Assembly: GCA_016926855.1 (NCBI GenBank)
Contig: JAFGNT010000021.1
Location: forward strand, 83,808 to 147,807
Reading direction: 5' to 3'
Source of the DNA: Methanomicrobiaceae archaeon
Lineage (GTDB): Archaea; Halobacteriota; Methanomicrobia; Methanomicrobiales; Methanomicrobiaceae
DNA length: 64,000 nucleotides
Part shown: piece by piece, positions 36,401 through 44,354 of the stretch
How the letters are laid out: every line of letters starts with the position of its first letter
Numbering within the stretch: the stretch's first letter is position 1
Notes under the pieces: generated by a model
Database searches by the model: none
The model's input: only the letters and a program-made list of their open reading frames with translations
What the model was told of the DNA's origin: nothing
Translations under genes and position numbers: made by a program

Positions 36401-39088
36401 GGCGTTAACTCAGATATAAATCTTCTCAAAGATTACTCTGAATGGATTGTGCATTTCAGGCATTTATTCAATTCTGGTGTTTTTTCAGAGTTATCGATCC
36501 AAAAAATTGTTGAAGGAAATGCGCATAAAGATGTGCTTGATATCGAATGTCAAGTAGACAATTCAAGTAGGGAATTTCTGGAGTTAATTCGAAATATCTC
36601 GGAATGCATCAATGCAAATCTTCTAGAGGTTTTTGGTGACGATATCGAGTCAGTGAAATATGAACTGCTGCATTCAAAGTTGATAGCATGGTCAGATTCA
36701 ATATCCTTATTAGAAAAATGGGGCCTGTATCTAGACCGCCGGAAAAAAATTGACGCAACAATAGCCGCCCCACTTGGAAAATTGGTTGATGAAGAAGAAA
36801 TAGAATTCATAGATATAATTCCAGCATTCGAAGGAAATTTTGCCGATGCGTTGTTGAGAGTTGCGTTTGTAAACACACCGTTACTTGCAACTTTTTTGAG
36901 GGAAATTCATGTACGAAAAATTGAAAAGTTCAGAGAATTGGATAAAAGGATCATTGAAGGTAATCGAAAGCGTCTTATTGTTAAGGCTTTTTCATATAAA
37001 CCCGAAATCATCACAGGTGTTTCTCGAAACTCTGAAGTTGGGATATTATTAGGAGAATTACACCGCAAACGGCGGATAATGCCTATCAGGAAGCTTATGC
37101 TCAAGGCAGGGAAGCTGATTCAAGGTATCAAACCCTGTTTCATGATGAGCCCATTATCAATCGCTCAATTCCTCGATCCCCATTCAATCGAGTTTGACGT
37201 AGTGCTTTTTGACGAGGCAAGTCAGGTCAGACCAGAAGATGCTCTTGGAGCAGCGTTAAGAGGGAAACAATTAGTCGTGATGGGAGATTCACGACAGTTA
37301 CCCCCAACTCGTTTCTTTGACGTTCTGGTCGATTCTCAAGAAGATGAGGAAGAGGAAACCGCACTTGCAGGTGATATGGAGAGTATTTTGAATTTATGCA
37401 AGGGAAGCTTCATGACAAAGACTCTCCGCTGGCATTACCGTTCTCGTCATGAATCTCTGATTGCGGTATCAAATCAGGAATTCTATGATAACCGTTTGTA
37501 TGTATATCCCTCCCCTATGCATGATTCTCCGGAGTTGGGGCTTAAATTTGTCCATCTCCCAGAAGCAGTATATGATCGTGGAAAGAGCGGGGTAAATCGC
37601 ATTGAGGCCCAGAGAGTTGCACGAATGGCCGTGGAGCATTTCAAAAAATATCCGAGGAAAACACTAGGTATTGGCACATTTAATGTAAAACAACAAGAAG
37701 CTATTCTGGAAGAAATCGAGGTATTAGTTAATCAGGATCCCGTCATTGAGCAGTTCTTTAAAAATGATGCTGGTGAAGACTTCTTTGTCAAAAACATCGA
37801 AACGATACAGGGCGATGAGCGTGATGTCATCATTGTGAGTGTCGGGTTTGGATTTGATAGGCATGGAAAATTATCGAAGAATTTTGGCCCCATAAACCAA
37901 GACGGAGGGGAGCGGAGACTCAACGTTCTGATGACTCGCGCAAGAGAGAAATGTGTGATTGTCGCGAATTTCACCGCAAGAGATTTGCAGATTGATTCTC
38001 ATGCTCCGTTTGGTTTGAGGTCGCTGAAAGTATTCCTGGAATTTGCTGAGAGTGGTACTCTTACAACAATAGAGCGACCACTCGAAGATACAGAATCTCC
38101 GTTTGAAGAGGCTGTATATGAGTTCCTGCGGGATTCAGGTTATGAGGTACACAAACAGGTTGGTTGCGCGGGCTATCGAATTGATCTTGCGGTTGTCGAC
38201 CCTGCGCAAGCCGGACAGTATATCATTGGAATTGAATGTGATGGTGCTCAATATCACGCTTCGAAGGTGGCACGCGATCGCGACAGGCTCCGACAGGATG
38301 TTCTCGAAGGCCTTGGGTGGACAATATACAGAGTATGGTCAACAGACTGGTATCGTAATCGGCACGGTGCAAAGGAGGCACTCCTCAAAGCGGTGGAAAG
38401 AGCTAAATCGGCCGCAAAAAATGGATTTGTATATGAAAAACAAGACATTTCTGACATAATAGAAACAACGGTTGAAGATGATAGCGAAGAAGAAATTCAA
38501 GCGATTGAAAAAGAAACCATTCTTCCTTCTCTTGAAGACCTTGTAAGAGAATATGAATATTATACATCATTAGATCTGCCTCATTCTCCCGATTTGACAG
38601 GTATTAATGATACTCGCCTTATTAAGGCAGTCGTATCCTTAGTTGAACATGAGGGTCCAATCCACAGGGAAGCAGTAATACAAAGGATATGCGATAATTG
38701 CGGAGTAAAACGAATCGGGAAAAGAATAAGAGAACTTGTCGATCATATGATTGAAAATGCACTTGATCGAGGGAGAATTCTTTCAAAGGGTAATTTCTTA
38801 TGGCCACCGGGCATGGAAAGATGCAGATCAATCCTCCGAAAAAGGACGAATGGGGAAACGCTTAACATTGATTGGATATCTCCTGAAGAAATTGCTGAGG
38901 CGATAATCTTTATCTTGGAACATCAGCATTCGACCCAGATGGAAGATCTCATAACACAAACCTCTAGAATTCTTGGTTTTAAGAAAACCCGAAAGAATGT
39001 TCAAAGTTCGATAAAAAAGCAGATCCATAAGATGCTAAGGAAACATGAGTTGCATAAATTGCCAAACGGAATGCTGAATATCAAATAG
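33425..39088 (+). CDS. Giant DUF4011 / SF1 helicase / MTES_1575-type nuclease protein
   Basis: A 1887-residue protein. An N-terminal DUF4011-like part (residues 5-250; LRLNLLDQTLRNGLLNY at the start) precedes a split SF1 helicase. Walker A VQGPPGTGKSQTIANI is near 322, and VLFDEASQVRPEDALGAAL near 1260 is the Walker B equivalent. MGDSRQLPPTRFF, LRWHYRSRHESLIA near 1334, QGDERDVIIVSVGF near 1463 and LMTRAREKC near 1502 follow. Between the two halves lie about 900 helical residues. A PD-(D/E)XK-like nuclease (GYRIDLAVV near 1585, IIGIECDGAQYH near 1602) and a DUF3320-like tail (from about 1700) end the chain. It probably acts alone as a DNA-translocating anti-phage nuclease. The gene is much AT-richer than the host core. 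Confidence 0.9.
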   Translation: MVELSEELEKLRLNLLDQTLRNGLLNYRTSKRRTIEIVDESLKELYDILVLQEKSMRFKATKLEKEDVSGKTAPEEESTAPRIWQKNDPSEKESELFFDNFLNTPYNFEDLNKRLFYAYNQSKSIFEEQGYSVLYIALGFLEWKESTLSGKSMKAPLILVPIELTRTGEKRIFSLKWTGDDIYTNLTLQGKLDVIGVRLPEFEMPEDKSGIDEYFEAIIDAIDEQSEWRVLDESSVDFFNFRKFVMYKDLDPATWPKGESPADHDLIRDIFDPQPAEPNDYVISEDEVDEKVNLFTSYNILDADSSQIAAIQAVIGGKNLVVQGPPGTGKSQTIANIIAELLAIGKSVLFVSEKMAALEVVKSRLDKSDLGDFCLELHSHKAKKTAVLEELRRSINLESPSKYENDQEIHELEDLKRELNAYVTTVHTPIGKLGLSPFELFSLKAKTESHFQYHGRRMQNIRILNSESCTKEQWLNTIVTLKNIQEILTILGSINDNPWRGCNPGMILPPERNRINDDIDESLAQYEMLLRNSQALYECSGIMPPVSGTDINSRYEAAERIANAPQVTEEMLKTSEWDRESPAYLGEILNKIETYNSLKQEIIRIFNDSVFDVDFREFIEKYNHLMKRARQEFSSYYDSTPNDFESIYSHLKFLGRHKSLKSAIISFDEQSQHIFGKYWLGPKSNPQQLKDFKEFCLRFYYLLKKDLVPQNSVIFLENGISANILKNIENSDEIAELIQYIEQYHQLKCSVNAIFNPTILNEDIENLREEYSKHSKKIFKIISFRYKNLKSLITQYYLTPPIDDAQILQDLNQANELSRIQQLIKSRNEVGFAYFGNYWKGPESNVRQLSEISELARCLTDELNRGRIKDTILSLISEGIPGEILGNSSWDTHIEEIDTVIANLAEFQDLDKMIKSIFDGAIEKTDIHEYLFEFDDYSNEIKDTVAPYYCGEGTFNVDIVISYLEDVAKAKEIDSDLRESPEGLQLFGVHWNGVNSDINLLKDYSEWIVHFRHLFNSGVFSELSIQKIVEGNAHKDVLDIECQVDNSSREFLELIRNISECINANLLEVFGDDIESVKYELLHSKLIAWSDSISLLEKWGLYLDRRKKIDATIAAPLGKLVDEEEIEFIDIIPAFEGNFADALLRVAFVNTPLLATFLREIHVRKIEKFRELDKRIIEGNRKRLIVKAFSYKPEIITGVSRNSEVGILLGELHRKRRIMPIRKLMLKAGKLIQGIKPCFMMSPLSIAQFLDPHSIEFDVVLFDEASQVRPEDALGAALRGKQLVVMGDSRQLPPTRFFDVLVDSQEDEEEETALAGDMESILNLCKGSFMTKTLRWHYRSRHESLIAVSNQEFYDNRLYVYPSPMHDSPELGLKFVHLPEAVYDRGKSGVNRIEAQRVARMAVEHFKKYPRKTLGIGTFNVKQQEAILEEIEVLVNQDPVIEQFFKNDAGEDFFVKNIETIQGDERDVIIVSVGFGFDRHGKLSKNFGPINQDGGERRLNVLMTRAREKCVIVANFTARDLQIDSHAPFGLRSLKVFLEFAESGTLTTIERPLEDTESPFEEAVYEFLRDSGYEVHKQVGCAGYRIDLAVVDPAQAGQYIIGIECDGAQYHASKVARDRDRLRQDVLEGLGWTIYRVWSTDWYRNRHGAKEALLKAVERAKSAAKNGFVYEKQDISDIIETTVEDDSEEEIQAIEKETILPSLEDLVREYEYYTSLDLPHSPDLTGINDTRLIKAVVSLVEHEGPIHREAVIQRICDNCGVKRIGKRIRELVDHMIENALDRGRILSKGNFLWPPGMERCRSILRKRTNGETLNIDWISPEEIAEAIIFILEHQHSTQMEDLITQTSRILGFKKTRKNVQSSIKKQIHKMLRKHELHKLPNGMLNIK

Positions 39089-39242
39089 CTCAGCTGCACC
39101 TCCTGAGGCTTTCCTTGGTGTAACAGAGTGCTTAAACAATTTGATAGGATGTAGACACTGTGAAAGAGCGATTCCTTCCTCAAGCAAAGTTGGTGAAATC
39201 TTACGCAATTACCTTAATGTAAGGGAAAAAAATTACTCAGTT

Positions 39243-39830
39243 ATGATCGATCAAACAAAATTCAAATTCATAAAAGAGAAGTATGGATATTACGCAAGCT
39301 GGGCAATTTGGGCTGATGCCGGAACAAAACCAAAAGACAATGTTGGCGACCTGGGTGTTTTTGATATAAATACAAATACTGGCCTTTTACACCAATTGAA
39401 TCCTGACATCATTCTGGTTGGACTCAATGTATCGCGTGGAATGATTAAGGTTCCACTAGCAAATTTTCACGATGAACGGCCTGAAGCAATGGATTTCAAG
39501 ATTAGATATGCATTGAGTGGTTCCCCTTTTTGGGGCGCATACATGACAGATATAATCAAGGATTTTGATCAAAAAGTATCCGGAAAATTTATGAGTTTCT
39601 TAAGGACACATAAATCGTTTGAATTAGAGTATATAGAATCTTTTCGTGAGGAAATAAATGATTTAGGAAGTCATAATCCTACGATAATCGCCTTTGGAGG
39701 AGATGCTTATTCGATTCTGACCAGAAACTTCTCGAATGAATACAAGATTCTCAAAATACCCCATTACAGCAAATTTTGCAGCAAGGAAAAATATAGAGAA
39801 GAAGTATGTTGCATTTTGCAGTATCAATAA
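39243..39830 (+). CDS. Uracil-DNA-glycosylase-superfamily-like protein
   Basis: A 195-residue protein resembling the uracil-DNA glycosylase fold. The strand and turn NPDIILVGLNVSRG (about 57-70) match the GxNPS-type active-site loop, ANFHD follows, GAYMTDIIKDFDQ gives the second core strand, and IIAFGGDAYSIL precedes IPHYS (about 179-183), the place of the conserved histidine loop. The usual catalytic Asp or Asn after GLN is replaced by Val-Ser, so activity cannot be assumed. ATG 39243 is chosen; the frame extends upstream without conserved features. It follows the large helicase by 154 bases on the same strand and may work with it. Confidence 0.6.
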   Translation: MIDQTKFKFIKEKYGYYASWAIWADAGTKPKDNVGDLGVFDINTNTGLLHQLNPDIILVGLNVSRGMIKVPLANFHDERPEAMDFKIRYALSGSPFWGAYMTDIIKDFDQKVSGKFMSFLRTHKSFELEYIESFREEINDLGSHNPTIIAFGGDAYSILTRNFSNEYKILKIPHYSKFCSKEKYREEVCCILQYQ

Positions 39831-40212
39831 AACAACCCTAAAGCGAAAAACGGATAGGAGACGTCTGGCCTGGGGGATGCGGAGAGATAGGGATACTTGC
39901 CTATACCCCGGGGTGACGCAAGGTCGGAAGAGTCGAAAAAACACACCTCCATTACGTTAATCGGCTAGGTAAAATTCCAAAAAATGCGGCCGATTTCTAA
40001 TTTTAACTTTGATTAGGGTTTCTAATGAGCCAAATCTTCATTGATTAATGGTTCATAGATACAAGAACAAGGTCGATATTTTTTTGCTTTGAGTGTTTCC
40101 TCCAAGAAGATGATTGTAGTAAATCTGATGATTTTATTCGCCGGTGGCTACCTTTATGCGACAAATAGACTCAATCCCATCCTCATGTATTATTAACACG
40201 ACTCGATTTTTT
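39831..40212. other. Intergenic stretch without a supported gene
   Basis: The left half (39850-39960) is GC-rich and repeats short inverted words such as GGGATAC...CTATACCCC (39890-39913), which could form a hairpin. The right half is AT-rich. No open frame of convincing length, tRNA or repeat array is visible. Confidence 0.4.
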
Positions 40213-40377
40213 CTAATACAGCTCCATGGCCTCCATATCATCATCGAGATCATCGGGCCATTCCAGATCCAGGACAACCGATCCGTCGTTCAAGAGGTCG
40301 CCAATCTCCACAAACTGGTTCGGCGGCAGATCGATCTCTTCGATGTCGCCGTTTGTTCGCCGCACTGTCACCCACAT
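40213..40377 (-). CDS. 54-residue acidic small protein
   Basis: A short gene on the minus strand from ATG 40377 to TAG 40213. The product begins MWVTVRRTNGDIEEIDLPPN, continues QFVEIGDLLNDGSVVLDLEW, and ends PDDLDDDMEAMELY. It has a plausible two-strand start, a strongly acidic C-terminus and balanced codon use. A TATA-like AATAAATTTTATC is about 35 bases upstream (around 40410). It sits between the helicase/glycosylase pair and the second Fic gene. The strong acidity resembles antitoxins and anti-restriction DNA mimics, but no family is recognised. Confidence 0.6.
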   Translation of the reverse strand: MWVTVRRTNGDIEEIDLPPNQFVEIGDLLNDGSVVLDLEWPDDLDDDMEAMELY

Positions 40378-40576
40378 AAAAAATCCATGCACATTTCAGG
40401 TGATAAAATTTATTGCCGGAAGTCAGTGCCGGAGGGATTGTAAGCAGAGTTTACCGCGATCTACCGCGACACCACCCCGATCCGCGCAAAAACCGCGGTA
40501 GTCACGTTCATATCCCGGCCTCAGTCCGGATACTGTGCAGCAAGAGGGTTCACGACAAAGCGCAATCTGTCAACAA
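40378..40576. other. Intergenic stretch between the small acidic gene and the Fic operators
   Basis: No gene is supported. The word TACCGCG occurs twice at 40452-40476, with CCGCGGTA at 40494-40501, giving weak inverted repeats that could fold. The left end carries the probable promoter of the 54-residue gene on the minus strand. Confidence 0.35.
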
Positions 40577-40667
40577 CTGTAAATATTAGAAAAATTTACA
40601 GATACTTTTATATTTTCATAGACTGTTATGATCTGTAAGAAACTGAAAATATTACTAAAATTTACAG
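40577..40667. promoter_or_regulatory. Two 25-bp palindromes flanking the promoter of the second Fic gene
   Basis: Site 1 (40577-40601) opens CTGTAAAT and closes ATTTACAG, a near-perfect inverted repeat. Site 2 (40643-40667) has CTGAAAAT and ATTTACAG arms with the same spacing and a similar TATTA core. The sites are 66 bases apart. A TATA-like TTTTATATTTT (40607-40617) lies between them, so the expected transcription start is just before site 2. Binding would block initiation, which suggests autorepression by the Fic protein's winged-helix tail. Confidence 0.75.
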
Positions 40668-40688
40668 TTTGTGTGAGGACATGCGCCC

Positions 40689-42020
40689 ATGAAAATACCT
40701 GAAAAACCCCGTGATCCGAATGTAATTATTGAAAATATGGGGGAAGAGTTCTCCAATTTTTTTCTGGCATACAGTATTGGAGATGAAAAATCCGCCGGGA
40801 TCCGGGAATACGTACGGAAGTACAATGAGCTGCATTATTCTCACTGGGATGATCTCAAACGAAAAAAAATCCCTTACGATACAGAATTGTTCTGGCTGCT
40901 CCTGAAGGTTCTTCGAAGGGAAAGATTCACTAAAATCGGGATCGGGGACGAAACTTTCACATTTGTCATGCTTGGAAAATTCCAGCGAAAGCTCCATCAG
41001 ATTGACAAAGAGTCGCCTGCACCGATAGACGGACTGACAGGAGAAAAGCCGGGCGAAGCGAGCAAACGGCAGTATTTGTCCAATTCAATCATGGAGGAGG
41101 CGATCGCTTCAAGCCAGCTGGAAGGCGCAGCGACAACGAGGGCGATTGCGAAAAAGTTCCTGCGGGAAGGCAAATCTCCGCGGAACAAATCCGAGCGGAT
41201 GATCCTGAACAACTACCGGACGATTCAGAAGCTGAAGGAGATAAAGGACCTCCCGCTCTCCCTGGACCTGATCACCGATATTCACATGGAGATTACCAAC
41301 GGAACGTTGGAGAAACGGGACGATGAAATCTTCTTCCGGACGAGTGATGATATAGTTGTCCGGGACAGGGCGGACTATACCAAAATCTATCATCAGCCGC
41401 CAAGCTTTGAAGCAGTCCCGGCAATGCTCGATAACCTCTGTACTTTTGCCAATGACGATGAGATATTTATCCACCCGATACTCAAGGCAATCATCATCCA
41501 CTTCCTTATCGGGTATATTCATCCTTTCAATGACGGCAACGGGAGGACTGCTCGTGCATTATTCTACTGGTACGTGCTGAAAAACGGCTACTCCCTCTTC
41601 GAGTATCTTTCAATATCCCGGATATTCGTACATTCCCCTGCAAAATATGCCCGGGCATACCTGTACACCGAAAATGATGAAAACGACATGACCTATTTCG
41701 TCGAGTTCAATCTCGATAGTATCAGCCGGGCAATGGATGAGCTTAAAACGTATATTGAGGAGAGTCAGGCCGAACAACGGGAAGCAATCCGCCTTGCCGG
41801 GGCAATTCCGGGCGTCTCGTTCCGGCAGGCGGAAATCCTCAAGGATTTCATCAGCCACCCCGACCGTTCGTATGCAATCAGCGAGATGGCGGGCAAGTAC
41901 AAAGTGTCGATGCCGACGGCGAGGAGTGATCTGCTTACGCTTGAAGGACTCGGGAAACTCAGAAAAATCAAAGACGGGAAACGATGGGTCTTCCTGTTGA
42001 GCGACACATGGGCACAATGA
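40689..42020 (+). CDS. Fic-domain protein (second copy, different subfamily)
   Basis: A 443-residue Fic protein with catalytic motif HPFNDGNGRTAR at residues 278-289, the canonical form. An inhibitory helix with ASSQLEGAATT lies near 140-150, and a C-terminal winged helix (about 385-440: YAISEMAGKYKVSMPTARSD) follows a helical stretch rich in Glu/Gln. It differs from the first Fic protein in length and N-terminal domain (no DUF4172-type start), so the two are not recent duplicates. Base composition is close to the host core towards the 3' end. Two palindromic sites flank its promoter. The predicted activity is AMP transfer to an unknown target. Confidence 0.92.
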   Translation: MKIPEKPRDPNVIIENMGEEFSNFFLAYSIGDEKSAGIREYVRKYNELHYSHWDDLKRKKIPYDTELFWLLLKVLRRERFTKIGIGDETFTFVMLGKFQRKLHQIDKESPAPIDGLTGEKPGEASKRQYLSNSIMEEAIASSQLEGAATTRAIAKKFLREGKSPRNKSERMILNNYRTIQKLKEIKDLPLSLDLITDIHMEITNGTLEKRDDEIFFRTSDDIVVRDRADYTKIYHQPPSFEAVPAMLDNLCTFANDDEIFIHPILKAIIIHFLIGYIHPFNDGNGRTARALFYWYVLKNGYSLFEYLSISRIFVHSPAKYARAYLYTENDENDMTYFVEFNLDSISRAMDELKTYIEESQAEQREAIRLAGAIPGVSFRQAEILKDFISHPDRSYAISEMAGKYKVSMPTARSDLLTLEGLGKLRKIKDGKRWVFLLSDTWAQ

Positions 42021-42152
42021 TACACGGTGTGACCGGGAGAAATATCCTGAAATAGTAAAACAAGGTTCCGAAAAGAGAGTACACTATCGAGCATTATATA
42101 CTGATTCCGGCAGATCGATTCTTCATTGAAGAATGACGGGAGCCGGGGAACA

Positions 42153-42953
42153 ATGCAGGATCATTATGTCGGAGATGTCGGGGACTTCGGGAAATACGGG
42201 CTTTTAAACACGGTGCTGGAGTGCGGCGGGGGCGGGGTTCGCCTCGGGGTAAACTGGTATTATGTCAAGGGCCCGAAACAGGAGAACGGGGACGGGGGAT
42301 ACACGGGATACCTGTACCCTGAGAATAAGAACTGGGAGAAATTCGAGCGTTGTTTCCCGGAGATCTATGTTAAATTGAAAAAAATTGTTGAATGGAAAAA
42401 AAATGTTGATTCAAATCAGGGAGCCATTGCGGCGGTCGAGAGGAATGAGGTTATCAGGGGCCCTGTCTCGTACTATTCGGAGCCGGTGAACACCCCTCAC
42501 CTGCATCACACCCGGCGGGAAGAAGCACGAGAAGAATGGTTCGCCGGTTCGCTCGTGTGTCTTTCGGATGCGGACATCATCTTCCTCGATCCTGATAACG
42601 GCATCCAGCCCGATTCCCTCAAAAAGTCACACGCGCGGGCAGGAAAATACTTCTTCCGGGACGAATGCCGGGAGTATTGTGCGCATGGCGCATCGCTGAT
42701 CCTCTATCATCACCGGAACCGGAAACCGAAGGAGGAGTACGGCGCCGATATCCGGAAGCTGCATCAGGCGATCGATCCGTCCGCGAAAGTGTTCATCCTG
42801 CGGTTCACACGGTTCTCGGTGCGGGACTACATTTTTATTGCGCAGAAAGAGCACGAGGAGCTGTTCGGCAGGGTAATCCGGGAACTGACGTCGAAACCCC
42901 GTGACTTCCTCTTCGAGAAGTATGACTATTCTCCGGCAACACCCCGAATGTAG
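42153..42953 (+). CDS. Conserved protein of unknown function (MQDHYVGDVGDFGKYG family)
   Basis: A 266-residue protein. The start MQDHYVGDVGDFGKYGLL and LGVNWYYVKGPKQENGDGGY are typical of an uncharacterised family of bacterial and archaeal proteins often found among mobile or defence genes, as I remember it. Later landmarks are CLSDADIIFLDPDNGIQ (near 150), then KYFFRDECREY and SLILYHHRN. The DIIFLDPDNGI strand and acidic loop look like a metal-dependent or Rossmann-like active site, possibly nuclease or methyltransferase, but this is inference. The upstream TTG in frame is not preferred; GCCGGGGAACA precedes the ATG. It marks the right end of the island. Confidence 0.65.
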   Translation: MQDHYVGDVGDFGKYGLLNTVLECGGGGVRLGVNWYYVKGPKQENGDGGYTGYLYPENKNWEKFERCFPEIYVKLKKIVEWKKNVDSNQGAIAAVERNEVIRGPVSYYSEPVNTPHLHHTRREEAREEWFAGSLVCLSDADIIFLDPDNGIQPDSLKKSHARAGKYFFRDECREYCAHGASLILYHHRNRKPKEEYGADIRKLHQAIDPSAKVFILRFTRFSVRDYIFIAQKEHEELFGRVIRELTSKPRDFLFEKYDYSPATPRM

Positions 42954-43068
42954 GGCAATAGTGCAGCGGCTCGGGTAGTGGCGGTGACGTGTAACGAACG
43001 GGAGTATTATCTGCGGTTGCACCGGAAATAATTCAAAATAAAGTGAAATTTTTCCGGGTGCTCCTCCT

Positions 43069-43898
43069 ATGGCCCTTGAACTTCTGTATATCTTCGCGCT
43101 GCTCATTACCGGGACTGTCGTCGGGTTTGCCTCCGGACTGCTTGGCGTCGGGGGCTGTTTCATCATGGTCCCGATCCAGTTCTGGGTACTGACCTCAATG
43201 GGGTGTGATGCCGGCACCGCCATCCTGGTCGCATTCGGGACAAACCTTGCCGTGGTATTGCCCACGGCTATCTCCGGTGCGTACGGCCATCAAAAAAAGG
43301 GTGCCGTCGTCTGGATGCAGCAGTCACCATGGGAATCGCCGGATTTTTCGGCGCACTCATCGGGGGCTATATCGCCACCCTCATTCCGGGCACATACCTC
43401 ACGGCCCTCTTCGGCCTCGTCATTCTTCTCGGCGCGGTAAGGATGTTCACCGCCCGCCCCCCGGTGGCCGGGAAGGAACCGGTCGACGACGTAGTAGCCT
43501 TCCTCCTCTGGAAAATCCCGCTCGGGATCCTCTCCGGGATCATCGGCATCGGAGGCGGTGTCATCCTCATCCCGATACTGGTGTTCGTGATGCACTTCCG
43601 GATGCACGCCGCCGTCGGGACATCAACCGCCCTCATGATCTTCACCGCTCTCGGGGAAACCATCGCCTATATCATCAACGGATGGGGGGCAGTCGGGCTG
43701 CCGGCCTACTCGCTGGGGTACGTCACCCTTCTCCAGTGGGCGCTCCTCGCCGGCACCAGCATCATTATGGCGCAGGCCGGGGTGCGGGCGGCCCACCGGC
43801 TCCCGGCACGACAGCTGAAGCTGGTCTTAATCGCCGTCATGGTCACCATGGGCCTGAAGATGACGGGGGTCTTTTCGCTGCTCGGGCTGCCGCTCTAA
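43069..43898 (+). pseudogene. TauE/SafE-family sulfite/organosulfonate exporter, one frameshift near 43320
   Basis: An eight-helix-type permease split in two frames. The first part has the TauE signature GTVVGFASGLLGVGGCFIMVP and GTNLAVVLPTAISGAYGHQ. After VVWMQ the frame is lost. The other frame resumes at VTMGIAGFFGALIGGYI and continues through the second signature GILSGIIGIGGGVILIPIL to LLGLPL. Adding one G after base 43320 gives an uninterrupted protein of about 276 residues. Such proteins export sulfite, sulfonates or other anions. It may be inactive in this genome, or the base may be a sequencing error. Confidence 0.85.
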
Positions 43899-44024
43899 AG
43901 GGGGCTCCGGGCGGAATAAAATGGCCCCGGACGTCAATTTCACCCATCTGGCGATGAATCTTATCCGTTTTCACCCGTTATCACGACACATACCCTTATG
44001 CGAATGAAATAAGAATGATGCCCC

Positions 44025-44354
44025 ATGAAAGTCGGCATCATCCGCTGCCTCATGACCGAGGACATCTGCCCGGGAACGACGGATTTTATTGTCACAAAAG
44101 AGGGAAAAGGCGCATTCGCAGAGACGGGTCCGGTTGAGATCGCCGGGTTCGTGACCTGCGGCGGGTGCCCGGGGAAGCGGGCTATCCCGCGGGCACAGAT
44201 GCTCCTGAAGAAGGGTGCCGAGGCAATCGTATTCGCATCATGCATCAGCAGGGGGAATCCGATCGGGTATCCCTGCCCGCACTACGCCAATATGCGGGAT
44301 GCGGTCATAAAAGCGGTCGGCCCGGACGTCCCGATCATCGAGTGGACACACTGA
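44025..44354 (+). CDS. CGGC-domain protein
   Basis: A 109-residue protein with the CGGC motif in GFVTCGGCPGKRAI (residues 43-56), an N-terminal GIIRCLMTEDICPGTTDF, and CISRGNPIGYPCPHYANM near the C-terminus. The family is a small cysteine-rich domain thought to bind metal, common in methanogens and anaerobes, of unknown role. It is preceded by an AT-rich promoter-like stretch and stands alone. Confidence 0.88.
   Translation: MKVGIIRCLMTEDICPGTTDFIVTKEGKGAFAETGPVEIAGFVTCGGCPGKRAIPRAQMLLKKGAEAIVFASCISRGNPIGYPCPHYANMRDAVIKAVGPDVPIIEWTH

Noticed and set aside
40440..40510. Repeated TACCGCG words as a possible repeat array
   Set aside because: Only two direct copies and one inverted copy, all short, in a GC-rich spot. 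This is not beyond chance.
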